Part shown: positions 1 to 9,600 of the stretch, one piece after another
Numbering within the stretch: position 1 is the first letter of the stretch
How the letters are laid out: each line of letters begins with the position of its first letter
Source: Willaertia magna
Lineage: Eukaryota > Heterolobosea > Eutetramitea > Acrasida > Naegleriidae
NCBI GenBank assembly: GCA_902984215.1
Contig: CADWAF010005697.1
Span: 1-19,663 of the forward strand
Length of the DNA: 19,663 nt
Direction of reading: 5' to 3'
Notes under the pieces: model-generated
What the model was told of the DNA's origin: nothing
Database searches by the model: none
What the model saw: only the letters and a program-made list of their open reading frames with translations
Program-made: the position numbers and the translations under genes

Positions 1-676
1 CATTCTTAACAATCTCAATATTATCACTACAATCATTATTATTACAAACTATAATACCACCATAATTTATTTCATTATTAGATATAATAGGTTGAGTAGT
101 TGAATCTAAACTAGAAGATAAAGTACTTTGTAAATTCCAATCATTAAATTGAATATCACTTTCCTCATCATTCTCTTCATTATTTAAACCACTACTATAA
201 TCTGTAGTCCATATCGTAATTTTTTCAGCCTTTAAATTTTTTGAAAAATTATTTTCTAAATAATTTACAGTAAAATCAAATTCTTTTGTTTTAATATTTT
301 GTTCAGCTTGTCTTATTAAATTATTTTCAATTGCTACTTTAGAGTAGTTTTGTATACATAACATCCAACTTTTCATTGTTTCAAAGTTATTAGCTAATAA
401 TTTATATATTCTTTGACAAGTTACAATTTCAAAACATGGAACTTTAGGGAAATATTCATTTGAAACTCTAACATAAGCATCACTTAATGGTATATATGCT
501 ATAGCTTTATTAGTTTCTAAATTTTTATAATAGAATAATTTATCATCTTCTAATATGAAATATCTTTCTTTCCAACTTTTATTTATTTCTCCCATTTTCT
601 GTAATGTACCATACTTTTCATATTTATGACTTTCTTTAGGATTAGGAGATGATTTAAAGTTAGTGAATCGAACCAT
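1..676 (-). CDS. PH-domain protein, 5' part (runs off left edge)
   Basis: An open frame starts at the ATG on the minus strand at 676-674 and stays open for 225 codons to the window edge, so the C-terminus is missing. Residues about 20-113 read as a pleckstrin homology domain. They contain an opening strand YGTLQKMG, then SWKERYFILEDDKLFYY, a middle strand with YIPLSDAYV, a strand CFEIVT, and a final helix carrying the near-invariant tryptophan (W104 in MKSWMLCIQ). PH domains bind phosphoinositides or proteins and bring their host to membranes. After the domain the chain is acidic and asparagine/serine-rich (about 150-225) with no recognised fold. The catalytic or effector part, if any, lies outside the window, so the overall function is unknown. 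It is transcribed divergently from the receptor gene at 1190. Confidence 0.85.
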   Translation of the reverse strand, partial: MVRFTNFKSSPNPKESHKYEKYGTLQKMGEINKSWKERYFILEDDKLFYYKNLETNKAIAYIPLSDAYVRVSNEYFPKVPCFEIVTCQRIYKLLANNFETMKSWMLCIQNYSKVAIENNLIRQAEQNIKTKEFDFTVNYLENNFSKNLKAEKITIWTTDYSSGLNNEENDEESDIQFNDWNLQSTLSSSLDSTTQPIISNNEINYGGIIVCNNNDCSDNIEIVKN

Positions 677-756
677 TTATTTGATATTATTATTATTGAA
701 TATTATTGTACAATTGTTATCGGAATGTATTAAATTTTTAATAACAAAGAAATATG

Positions 757-767
757 TATAAAAGGGG
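757..767 (+). promoter_or_regulatory. Candidate TATA box
   Basis: TATAAAAGGGG is a strong match to the eukaryotic TATA consensus, including the G-rich flank, on the plus strand. The next plausible start codon is at 1190, so if it is used it drives a roughly 400-nt 5' leader or a separate non-coding transcript beginning near 785. Confidence 0.4.
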
Positions 768-1103
768 TTTGAAAATCAATGATGATGAAGCAATCTATTT
801 GATTGAAAAAACAAAGGGTGGAACAACCGAGAACAGGAGTATTTTTTTCAACTTGTAAGATCATCTGTCAGGGAAATTTCATTAAGAGTGCTTATAAGAA
901 ATTTCTGAGGCAAAGAAAAATCCAGGATATCAAAGTAAGTGTAAAATAATGTGTTTAAAGCAAACGTTTCTTAGCTGGTCAACTATCAAACAACTGGAAG
1001 AAATTGATACTTATAATTTGTGCTTGCTTAATAATGCCACTTTTTTTCTCTAAGAGTTTTATTTCTCCAGGACAATTAACCCTTTTGGATATTCAGCCAA
1101 TTT

Positions 1104-1127
1104 CTCACGCAAAATAATTTGTGCGAG
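1104..1127. promoter_or_regulatory. Imperfect inverted repeat upstream of receptor gene
   Basis: The arms CTCACGCAAA and TTTGTGCGAG flank a 4-nt ATAA centre. They pair except for two positions where CG and TG steps are exchanged. The element ends 62 nt before the receptor ATG, a plausible position for a dimeric factor site. Its binding protein is unknown. Confidence 0.25.
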
Positions 1128-1189
1128 TTGTGAGCCTTTCAAGTCACCAAAAAAACGCGTCGAAGCAAAGCTCAACTAAAATTTCATGA

Positions 1190-3597
1190 ATGACAGAACC
1201 AAAGCACAAAAACTTAACGAAGCTAACTAAAGTAGACAGTAGACTTTCCGTTGCCAGTTCAAGAGATAGTAATACTATTGACCCACTATTTTCACCCAAA
1301 TCGCCAACAGTAACTTCTGATGTTTTTATGTTACCCAATGAAAATCAATCAGTCAATAACCAAGAAAGTGGAAACAAATTTTTTAACTGTCTTTGTAGTT
1401 TAAGAGTATCTACTCTTATAATATTGATTTTAACCTTTACCCTAATGTTAATGATCTTTGTAGTTATTATTAGTTCCATTTTTGCCACTAGTTTCAGCGA
1501 ATTAGAGAAAAAAGACGTTTCAAATACTTCTAAAAGAATAATGAAATCATTAAAAGATGCTTTAGATTCAATTTATAAAGTATTAGTAAGTTGTTAATAT
1601 TAGAAAATTATTTACCACTCATTATAATATAAAGTATCCTTATTCTGCTTGGGATGACACATTTTACGCCACCGAAAACGTTGTTAACCGAGGATATAAA
1701 GAAGATTGGGATGTATTGAATGAATTTATGGATGTGAACTTGTAAGTTGATTCGTTACAAAATAATTAGTAAACTTAAACAACTTTAAAGCGCTGAAGAT
1801 GTCATGAGTAGTATAGATATAAATTTTGCAACATTATATTCATTGAATGGAACTATTTTATCATATAGAACTAGTTTAAATGCTGAACTGGATTTAACAT
1901 TGTTCAATAATTTCCCTTATTTTCATTTAATTAAAGATACAACATCTGCTTTTGAGAAATTGGGTGGAATATTATTTGATAAATTATCTAATCAAATGAT
2001 GCTTTATGTAATTACACCTGTCACACTTGCAAATCCTGTTGAAACATCAGATAAAATTGGTTGGTTATTCTTTGGTAAATATGTTTCAGAAAAATTCATG
2101 AATGACATTGCAGATAGTGTTCAATGTTGTGTTTCATTCCACATTTTAAAAGATTTAAATGATGAGATTGTTAATAAATTTAAAGACACAAGTGAAATTA
2201 TTAATGGTACAGTGCCAGATATAAATTCAATGATTTGGAAAAACAATGAAGTATTTGGATATGATATTTTAACAAAAACTGAATTAAGTAAGAGACATTG
2301 TGGTGTTTTAGATAAAAATTTAAATGGTTCAATAATTACTGAACAAAGATATGCTACTTATCAATATGTCACAGATACATTAGGTAATAATTTATTTATT
2401 TCAAGAGTAGATATCCCAAGAAGTGTTTATTTTGTAGGATTACAATCGTTATTGTTAGCTATCTTTTTACTATTTGGTGTTTGTTTATTTTCCACATTTG
2501 TAGTAATTATATTTATTGAAAGAAGAGTTTTGTCAAGAATTATAAAATTGACAAACAGAATTCAACAAATAACCGTAATGAATGATAGTAAACAAAGAAT
2601 TGAAAAAGATAATTCATTTGATGAATTAGGTAATGTGGTTATAAATATAAACAGAATGTTAGATGCTTTAGATAATTTATTAGAACAATCTAAAGAACAA
2701 CAAGTTATTAAAAAACTATTTGAAAGAATAGCACAAGTTGAAGAAACAACTAAAAACATACTTAATGGAATTAAAGACGTAGTTTTAACAGTTGATTTAA
2801 ATGGTAATATATTATTTGCTAATACTTCTTTTTATGATCAATTTGGTTTTAAAAATTCTGAAATTGAAGGAGTTCACAACGTATCTGTTTGTGACATATT
2901 TCCTGAATTATTAAATACTATTAATAATTTAAGTAATTCAAAATTAGATGAAATTTACAATAAGAATCCAACGGTCGAAAAGAAAAAAGAATTAATTGGT
3001 CAAATTTTAATTTCTTTAGCAGATAATAATTTTCATTTATTAAGGGCATCTGCAAGAAAGAAGAATGAACATATTGAATTTGAATGCTTATTTACAAAAA
3101 GTAAAGTTGTTATTAGTAATGTTGATACAAAGGTGTATGTTGTGGTTGCTAGAAAAATTTCAAACAGATTTTCACAAAATAGTAGTTCAACAAATATACA
3201 AAGTTCACATTCAGAGGAAAGTGAAGAAATGGAAAATATGTTAAATGAATTTGATAAAATGTTATTAGATATAAAGGAAAGAGAAAAATTTAAAGAATAT
3301 TGTAAACAAGAAAGATCTGAAGAGAATATTTTATTTATTGAACAAGTATTAGAATATAAACAATTAAAACAACCACATGAAAGAATGATTAAACAAGAAT
3401 ATATTGTTAATAACTTTTTGTTAAATAATTCTTTAAATATAAGTAGTGATTTAATGAATAGAGAAGTTGTTAGAATTCAAAAAGGTTTAGGTCAAATTGA
3501 TTTATTTGATCAATTATTAGTTTTTGTTCAAACAGTTGTTTGTAAAGACACGTTTATGAGGTACAAACAACAGCAACATGATTTGATGTACTTGTAA
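1190..3597 (+). CDS. CHASE4-HAMP-PAS-RGS transmembrane receptor
   Basis: The model is join(1190..1585, 1635..1741, 1791..3597), 769 residues. The order is: a cytosolic N-tail, TM1 (about 73-97), then an extracellular region (about 105-375) of the CHASE4 type, recognised by YPYSAWDDTFY (133-143) and the later strand INFATLYSLNGTIL. TM2 (about 379-409) follows, then a HAMP linker (about 405-465, with FDELGNVVININRML), a PAS domain (about 490-650, with VVLTVDLNGNILFAN), and a C-terminal RGS domain (about 658-765, with FKEYCKQERSEENILF and DLFDQLLVFVQTVV). CHASE4 and HAMP normally serve histidine kinases or cyclases; RGS domains speed GTP hydrolysis by heterotrimeric G-alpha. The inference is a surface sensor that dampens G-protein signalling when it binds a ligand. 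No kinase or cyclase domain is present. Without splicing the CHASE4 core is broken by stops; both introns restore it. The start lies after an in-frame stop at 1187, with an out-of-frame ATG at 1186. Confidence 0.85.
1586..1634 (+). other. Intron 1 of the CHASE4-RGS gene
   Basis: This is a 49-nt, phase 0 intron with donor GTAAGTTG and acceptor TATAAAG. The earlier AG at 1603 would lead straight into a stop. Removal joins KVL to YPYSAWDD, the conserved start of CHASE4. Confidence 0.8.
1742..1790 (+). other. Intron 2 of the CHASE4-RGS gene
   Basis: This is a 49-nt, phase 2 intron with donor GTAAGTTG and acceptor TTTAAAG. The earlier TTAG at 1769 gives a stop six codons later, so the AAAG site is required. 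Removal joins MDVN through a split Phe codon to AEDVMSSIDIN. Confidence 0.8.
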
Positions 3598-3686
3598 ATT
3601 ATTATTGTAAATAATTATTATAATACCCTTTTTAACAAAATAAGGCTTTGGATAAACAATTAACCCCATTTACACAAAACTCAAAA

Positions 3687-3716
3687 ATGAAATCCAGTTT
3701 ACAAAAAGAAATTTGA
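3687..3716 (+). promoter_or_regulatory. Short uORF before the UNC93-like gene
   Basis: An ATG in an A-rich context opens a 9-codon frame (MKSSLQKEI) ending 12 nt before the main ATG. Whether it is transcribed is unknown. If it is, it would be met first by scanning ribosomes. Confidence 0.3.
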
Positions 3717-3728
3717 AATTTTGAAAAA

Positions 3729-5219
3729 ATGCAAGAAGAAAACTTTAATGAAGTGGTACTCGATAATCAAGAAACGGCAAATGTGAAATACCGTGAAAAG
3801 AAGAGTATTTTAAATAGATTTAAATTTATGAATAAAGGATTTTGGAATGTAATTAATCTTGGAATTTCATTCTTTTTACTTTTTGCTGCCTTCGGAACAA
3901 CACAAAGCTTTATAACGACACTCAGAAAACAACAAGGCTTTGTCAGTCTTACCATATTATATGCCACATTTAGTTTTTCTAACTTTTTAGCTCCAGCTAT
4001 ATGTAAGTTCCTATCAGATAAATGGACATTATTCATTGGAGCTCTGTGTTATAGTTTTTTCGTCTTCTCTGCTGCCTTTGACAGTGATTGGTTATTATAT
4101 AGTAGTGCAGTAGTAAATGGTTTCGGAGCAGCTATACTATGGACAGCTCAAGGTAGTTTATTAACTAAATCTGCTAATTACAATCAATTAGTAGCTTCAA
4201 AGAATTATGATGATAATAATTCAACGACAAATGAAAAGAAGAAAGGTGGAGAAGTTATGGGCTTTTTCAGTGGATTGTTTTTTGCTATTTATCAATTAAA
4301 TTTTATAATTGGTAATTTATTAACTGGAGCGTTAATTAATGCAGGTATTTCTAATTTTTGGATCTTTACAATATTAGGTATAATCGCACTTGCTGCTTCT
4401 CTTTCAATGATTGGATTAAGAAGTATTAGTGACAAAGAATTAACAAAGTTGGATACCAAAAAGAATGAAGAAATATCTAAACATGAAACTATTAATGATG
4501 TCAGTACAAAGAAAGTATTAGCAAGTAGAGTTAAACAATATTTTGTTGATTTTTGGAAATTATTTAAGGGATCAGTTTTGATACTATTTTCAACTAAAAT
4601 GATATTGTTTTCATGTATTAGTTTCTATTCAGGTTATTCATCTTCTTTCTTTACTGGAAGTTTACCCCCAGTTATTGGTAAGAATTTATTGGGTTGGGTA
4701 ATGATTGTATTTGGTATAATGCAAGTTACTGGAGCTTTAATCTCTGGTAAATTATGTGATTTTATTGGAAAGAGAAAGACAATGACTTTAACATTAGTAT
4801 TTCACTTTATAGCTATAATGTTAAGTTTCCAAATGGTTTATTGGGGAGGTAAAACAAAGACAGAATCAGATTCTACTTTTGTTTATGGAATATACGCTTT
4901 ATACTTTATTGAAATGGCCTTACTTGCATTATCCGATGCTTTCCTTACTAATTGTATTTATGCAATACTTGGTAGTAAGAATTATTATAAGAAAGAAAAG
5001 ACTGCAGAAGCTTTTGCTGCATTTAAAATGTGTCAAGCGTTATCATCAGCTATTGGATTCTTTTGTGGTATTTATTTAAATATACTTACCATTCAAATAA
5101 TTTTGTCAACAGCTTATCTAGTTTGTATTGCAGCTTTTATAATAATGGATATTTTCATTGCATCTGTTGACAAAGAAAAGAAATTCAAAACAAATGAGAA
5201 AGAAAAACTATTGGTGTAA
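3729..5219 (+). CDS. UNC93-like major facilitator transporter
   Basis: A single-exon, 496-residue polytopic membrane protein with about 11-12 hydrophobic segments. The first half has the UNC93/MFSD11 pattern: a helix with FFLLFAAFGTTQSFITT, then ILYATFSFSNFLAP and a short loop to CKFLSDKWTLFIGAL, then GFGAAILWTAQGSLL and, after a hydrophilic loop (about 150-175), GEVMGFFSGLFFAIYQLN with IIGNLLTG. The central cytosolic loop (about 237-270) is lysine-rich. The second half has a KLCDFIGKRKTM loop typical of MFS repeats. UNC93 relatives act as ion-channel regulators, chaperones or transporters, so the substrate cannot be inferred. The length fits the family. It lies on the same strand as its neighbours; the next gene's ATG is 107 nt downstream of its stop. 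Confidence 0.8.
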   Translation: MQEENFNEVVLDNQETANVKYREKKSILNRFKFMNKGFWNVINLGISFFLLFAAFGTTQSFITTLRKQQGFVSLTILYATFSFSNFLAPAICKFLSDKWTLFIGALCYSFFVFSAAFDSDWLLYSSAVVNGFGAAILWTAQGSLLTKSANYNQLVASKNYDDNNSTTNEKKKGGEVMGFFSGLFFAIYQLNFIIGNLLTGALINAGISNFWIFTILGIIALAASLSMIGLRSISDKELTKLDTKKNEEISKHETINDVSTKKVLASRVKQYFVDFWKLFKGSVLILFSTKMILFSCISFYSGYSSSFFTGSLPPVIGKNLLGWVMIVFGIMQVTGALISGKLCDFIGKRKTMTLTLVFHFIAIMLSFQMVYWGGKTKTESDSTFVYGIYALYFIEMALLALSDAFLTNCIYAILGSKNYYKKEKTAEAFAAFKMCQALSSAIGFFCGIYLNILTIQIILSTAYLVCIAAFIIMDIFIASVDKEKKFKTNEKEKLLV

Positions 5220-5326
5220 TTAAAATAGTAAAGTTTTGAAAAATGTCATGAGATTTGACAAGACAAAAATACCATTTAAATGACAAAGCGACTAGTCCCT
5301 CTTTTACAATAATATTAAATCAAAAA

Positions 5327-6493
5327 ATGAATAAAACAACAACTGGATTAGTAGTACTGGGATTAGGTTTGGTTGCAATTGGAGGAACAATTTATTATCT
5401 TTCCAGTAATAAGGATGAGGAAAAACCAGTTATCAAAGAAGAACAGGCAGTGGCTGGGGTAACTATGATTAAGAAAGTGGAGGATGTTAATAATGATATG
5501 AAATCATTCTCTGTTACTGCTGTAACTGGCAAGAAGATTGAAAAAGCAAAACCAGTTGACAGTGGTATTGTAAAACATAACTCAACTTCTACTTTTGAAC
5601 AAAAAGAACAAATTAGTGAACCTAAATTGTCAGAACCAATTTTTAAATGTTTAAATAATGAGACTTTATCACAAGTATTAAAATCATATAAGGAAGAAAT
5701 TAGTGGAAGTGTTGAAAGATTAAAAATTATTGATGCAATTAAAAAGATTATTTCAGTCGATAGAGTAGTAATTTCTAGCCTCAATGAAGATTTGTGCTTT
5801 GATGACGATGTTGTATTGTATGTTAATATTTCTAGTGATGCTCAACGTTCAATTACGAAAAATATTTACTCATTAGTACAAATTACTAGTCAAATTAAGT
5901 TACATGTAATTAGTGGATTAAACCAATCTTATGGAGGAAAAAGATATCAATTTGAATCATTTGCCAATTTATGTCACGTTTTTAGAGTTAAAGAAACTGT
6001 TGGAAATAATACTTTCCAATTTGATATTGCCCTAGTACCTAATATTCCCCTAAGTGTAGTAAGAAATTCAAAAAAGCCAATAGAAAAACATTCTAAGCTA
6101 GATGCTATTGTTAATTCATTATATACTGAAGAAAGAATTGCACCTTTTAGAAATAATAAATTATCAGAGAAGTCACAAGAATTATTAAATATTGTTAAAT
6201 ACTGGAAAATGATTGCTGGTAAACAATTAAAATTGAAACTTATTACATCCTTTATTGAATTAATGATGGAAAAAATTTGTAGGGAAAACCAAACAGAAGT
6301 ATCACAAACAAAATTATTAAATCTATTTTTACAAAAATATAAAACATTCCTTCAAAGTGGTAATTATTTACAAGATGAAATTACAAAACAAGACTGGCCT
6401 TTCATTTATGATATGGAAAATATTAAAATTCGTCAATCCTTAATTCAATACGTTAATGAATCTATTGAAGAATTAAACCAATCCTGTAATTAA
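5327..6493 (+). CDS. Membrane-anchored OAS/cGAS-like nucleotidyltransferase candidate
   Basis: 388 residues from the ATG at 5327, which sits in an A-rich context; the open frame extends to 5255 but has no ATG there. Residues 6-26 are a transmembrane or signal-anchor helix (GLVVLGLGLVAIGGTIYYL), followed by a charged, low-complexity linker to about 105. The rest has features resembling 2'-5'-oligoadenylate synthetase. FDDDVVLYV (158-166) fits the paired acidic strand (D159, D161), and FQFDIALVP fits the third acidic strand (D233). The helix ELLNIVKYW (285-293) is followed by LKLITSFIELMMEKI, like the family's VKHW and LELL helices, and then QDWPFIYD. The Gly-Ser motif before the acids is weak (S150-S151) and its spacing is short, so activity is uncertain. 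If active it would make a nucleotide second messenger or oligomer at a membrane. Similarity was judged by eye only; an unrelated helical protein remains possible. Confidence 0.45.
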   Translation: MNKTTTGLVVLGLGLVAIGGTIYYLSSNKDEEKPVIKEEQAVAGVTMIKKVEDVNNDMKSFSVTAVTGKKIEKAKPVDSGIVKHNSTSTFEQKEQISEPKLSEPIFKCLNNETLSQVLKSYKEEISGSVERLKIIDAIKKIISVDRVVISSLNEDLCFDDDVVLYVNISSDAQRSITKNIYSLVQITSQIKLHVISGLNQSYGGKRYQFESFANLCHVFRVKETVGNNTFQFDIALVPNIPLSVVRNSKKPIEKHSKLDAIVNSLYTEERIAPFRNNKLSEKSQELLNIVKYWKMIAGKQLKLKLITSFIELMMEKICRENQTEVSQTKLLNLFLQKYKTFLQSGNYLQDEITKQDWPFIYDMENIKIRQSLIQYVNESIEELNQSCN

Positions 6494-6515
6494 ATTCGTA
6501 ATAAATTTTAATTAA

Positions 6516-6608
6516 ATGAACACTCTTGTAACCCTGATTTTGAGGCAACCAAAAGGAATTAGTTCACAGTTAAAAAAGATTTCCTCAAAGTTTAAAAAAA
6601 TCAATTAA
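6516..6608 (+). promoter_or_regulatory. uORF before the carboxylic acid reductase gene
   Basis: A 30-codon frame starts at ATG 6516 and stops 4 nt before the main ATG at 6613, in another frame. The predicted peptide is hydrophobic then lysine-rich. It may be a translational regulator of the large enzyme or a chance frame. Confidence 0.3.
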
Positions 6609-6612
6609 AAAA

Positions 6613-9600
6613 ATGTTTAACTTTAGACATTTTGCTATTGCCTGTGCCAGTTATTGTCCAAATCAACAATCAAAAGCTAAAGAGCTAGAAATCAACCAAG
6701 GTGACTTAATTTTAATTCACCACGAATATGAAAATGGTTTAGGTTGGAGTTTAGCGGAAAAAGTAAATAAACATTATGTAAAAGAATCTGGATGTAGACT
6801 ATACGATCCAAATTATGGAAAGGATGTAGAAAAAATTGGTTTCATCCCGAGTGGTAAGTTTCTTTCTATTCTCTTTTAAATTTACAATTAAATTTAGGTT
6901 TTGTAATTTTAGTGAAATTAGATCCAGAAAAATTCGATCCCGATTTTAATATCGAACTGTTTTTTGAATTTTGGTTAAAAGAATGTCAAACACAATCAAA
7001 CACTGGTGTTGTAGATAGTCCTTTCGGAATACAATTCTATAGATTTGAAATTTATTATAGAGATCAATTTAAATTTAAATGTCATATCTCTTTAAAAGAA
7101 TTATCAACAAATATTCCTAAAATGCATTGTACTGAATATGGTAATTCTTATGAAAATTATAATTTTAGTTTAGAAGAGTATATTAAAAAAGATTGGAAAT
7201 CAATAACTTTAGAATTAATTAACAAACCAAGTATTTCTGTACCTTTAAAAGATATTTTCTTTGTAAGAATTACAAAACATCCAGCACAAATTCATTGGTT
7301 ATTTAGAACTAATTATGTTGCTGAAACTTTAAATAATGCTTTCTTAACTTATGAAGATAGACCTTCATTAGGTTTTAGAAGGAAATTAGCTCCATATACT
7401 TTTGAAGATAGAATGACATGGTTTACATTTGCACAATTACATGAACGTCTCTTACGTTTTGGTAATGGATTAAGAACTTTATATGTTGCTGAATTATTTC
7501 TACAAAAAAGAAAAGAAGAGAATGAATTGGGAAAGGGATTTATTGGTCTTTGTTCTGGAAATAGGGTTGATTGGTTTGTTTCTGATTGGGCTGTGTTATG
7601 TCAAGGGATTGTTTCGATTGCTTTACCTAAAGCTAAGGTTGAAGGTATTAATGAAGATATTTTCAATTTTGAAACGAAAGAGAATATTGAAAATATGAAA
7701 GTAATTTCACATGAAATTATTCAAATTGTTGGAAATAGTGAAGTACCAATGATTGTGACAAGTAGAGAGTTACTTGTTAAATTTTTAAAGTTAATTAAGG
7801 TTGGTTTATTACCAAGTGTTAAGACTTTAATACAAATGGATGATTTTATTGTTTCTGCTAATGAAGTATCTGAATATACAAATGTTTATAATTTGGGGGA
7901 TGAAGAAAAGTGGAAATCTTTCTTAAAAGAGAAGAGAAGACAATATCTTAATAATTTAAAACAAGTATTAATTCATCAACAGCAAACGAAAGAGGGAGGT
8001 GGCCCACATTATTATTTAATTAAAGAAAGATATAATCAAGATATAAGAACTAATTTAAATGCTTGTATTGAAAATCTTGTTGATTTTACAAAAGATGAGT
8101 TTATATTATTGAATCATATTGATGAACATGATTTTGAATTGGATTGGAAGGCAAGGGTATTAGCACAACAATGTGGTGTTGAGTTAAATGATATGATTAC
8201 AGTAGAAAATTCTTCTTTTAAAAAGTTCCCTACTTTTAATGATGAATTAAAAGTAAGTGTAACATCCACAAGAGGAATGAATGATATTTGTACAATTGTT
8301 TATACATCAGGTTCTACCTCTACTGAACCAAAGGGAGCTATTATGACAGATAAGAATTATAATCAACAATTAATGCATGAATTATGGCCAAATCATCCTT
8401 TAGTTTCAATTTCTTTCTCACCTTTAAGTCACATTACTGACAGAACCAATACAACTATTACATTAATGTCAGGAGGAAGAACTGGTATATATTGTGGTGA
8501 TATGGAAAAGATATTTGATGATTTTAGATTAATCCAACCAATCACTCTTTCCACTACACCTAGATTTTACAATATGCTTTATGCAGAATACCAGAAATAT
8601 GTAAAGAAAAGAGAGTCAGAAAACTTACCTGAACCATACTTAATGTCTGAGTTCAAGAACATTTTGGGAGGAAGAATGACTTCTATTGTGACAGGAGGAG
8701 CTTCAACTTCACCTGATGTTATTAATTGGTTACGTCAATGTTTTAAAATTCCAGTTTATAATGGTTATGCCTCAACTGAATGTGGTTCAATTAGTTGGGT
8801 TGATAGAGGAGATATTGATAATATGATGATTAAAGAAGAAGATAAATTAGTAAATGAACAACTTCCTAAATGGAGATTAAGAATGGAAGGAGTAGATATT
8901 AAGGTTGAAAGTATTCCAGAATTAAACTATTTAATTACTGATGAACCTTATTCTAGAGGAGAAATTTGTGTTAAAAGTGATAAATGTATAGTTGGATATT
9001 ATAGAGATCCAGAAAAAACTAAAGAACTTATAGATGACGAAGGATACTATAGAACTGGAGATATAGGTGAGATTGATAAAGTGAAATTAAAGGTTAGAGT
9101 AATTGACAGAAAGAAAAATATTTTCAAATTGGCACAAGGTGAATTGTAAGTTTTTAATTTTGTTAAATTTTGTTAATATTTAATTTTGTAAAGTGTTGCT
9201 CCTGAGGTTTTGGAGAATTTATTTATTTCCAGATCTGATTCGATAGATCAAATGTTCATGTATGGAAATTCATTTAAAAATTTCTTAGTAGCGGTCATTG
9301 TACCAAAGAATTTAGATAACTTAAAACAAAAGATGGTGGAATTAGCAGCTAATCAAAATGTTACTCTCAATGCAGAAGATCCAATTGACACTTCCAGAAA
9401 TGGTTTTGCATATAAAGTAATTCAACAAGAAATCAATAAAATTGCAAAAGAAAGTAAACTACAAAGCTATGAAGTTCCAAGAGCTTTTATAATTGATTTA
9501 GTAAAATTTACTCCAGATAATGGTTTATTAACAGCATCACAAAAGACTTGTAGACCAGCTTTAAACAAACATTACAGAAATACTTTAGAGCAATTATACG

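Larger units (their letters stand above)
677..1189. other. Divergent intergenic region
   Basis: This 513-nt spacer separates the PH gene (minus) from the receptor gene (plus). No convincing coding frame was found; ATGs at 779, 782 and 948 open only short frames. It contains a TATA-box match at 757 and a stretch (about 780-1150) that looks less AT-rich than the other spacers. It also has a CCAAT match near 1097 and an imperfect inverted repeat at 1104-1127. It probably holds both promoters and a long 5' UTR or a non-coding RNA. Confidence 0.6.

Noticed and set aside
780..905. Box C/D snoRNA call
   Set aside because: TGATGA and CTGA strings are present, but no terminal stem, internal boxes or antisense guide could be supported; kept only as a possibility in the findings.
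1144..1338. 64-codon minus-strand open frame over the receptor N-terminus
   Set aside because: It overlaps a well-supported receptor exon in the other strand, has no recognisable domain, and would extend into the promoter.
1586..1603. 18-nt intron ending at the first TTAG
   Set aside because: The frame would hit a stop eight codons later, while the 49-nt intron joins directly into the CHASE4 motif.
5255..5326. N-terminal extension of the OAS-like protein
   Set aside because: The first codon is TTG, not ATG, and the next in-frame ATG at 5327 has an A-rich start context and places a hydrophobic anchor near the N-terminus.
6613..9149. Separate acyl-CoA synthetase and reductase genes instead of one enzyme
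   Set aside because: The GTAAGTT donor at 9146 and AAAG acceptor at 9193 restore a conserved KLAQGEFVAPE motif across the junction, so the parts belong to one protein.
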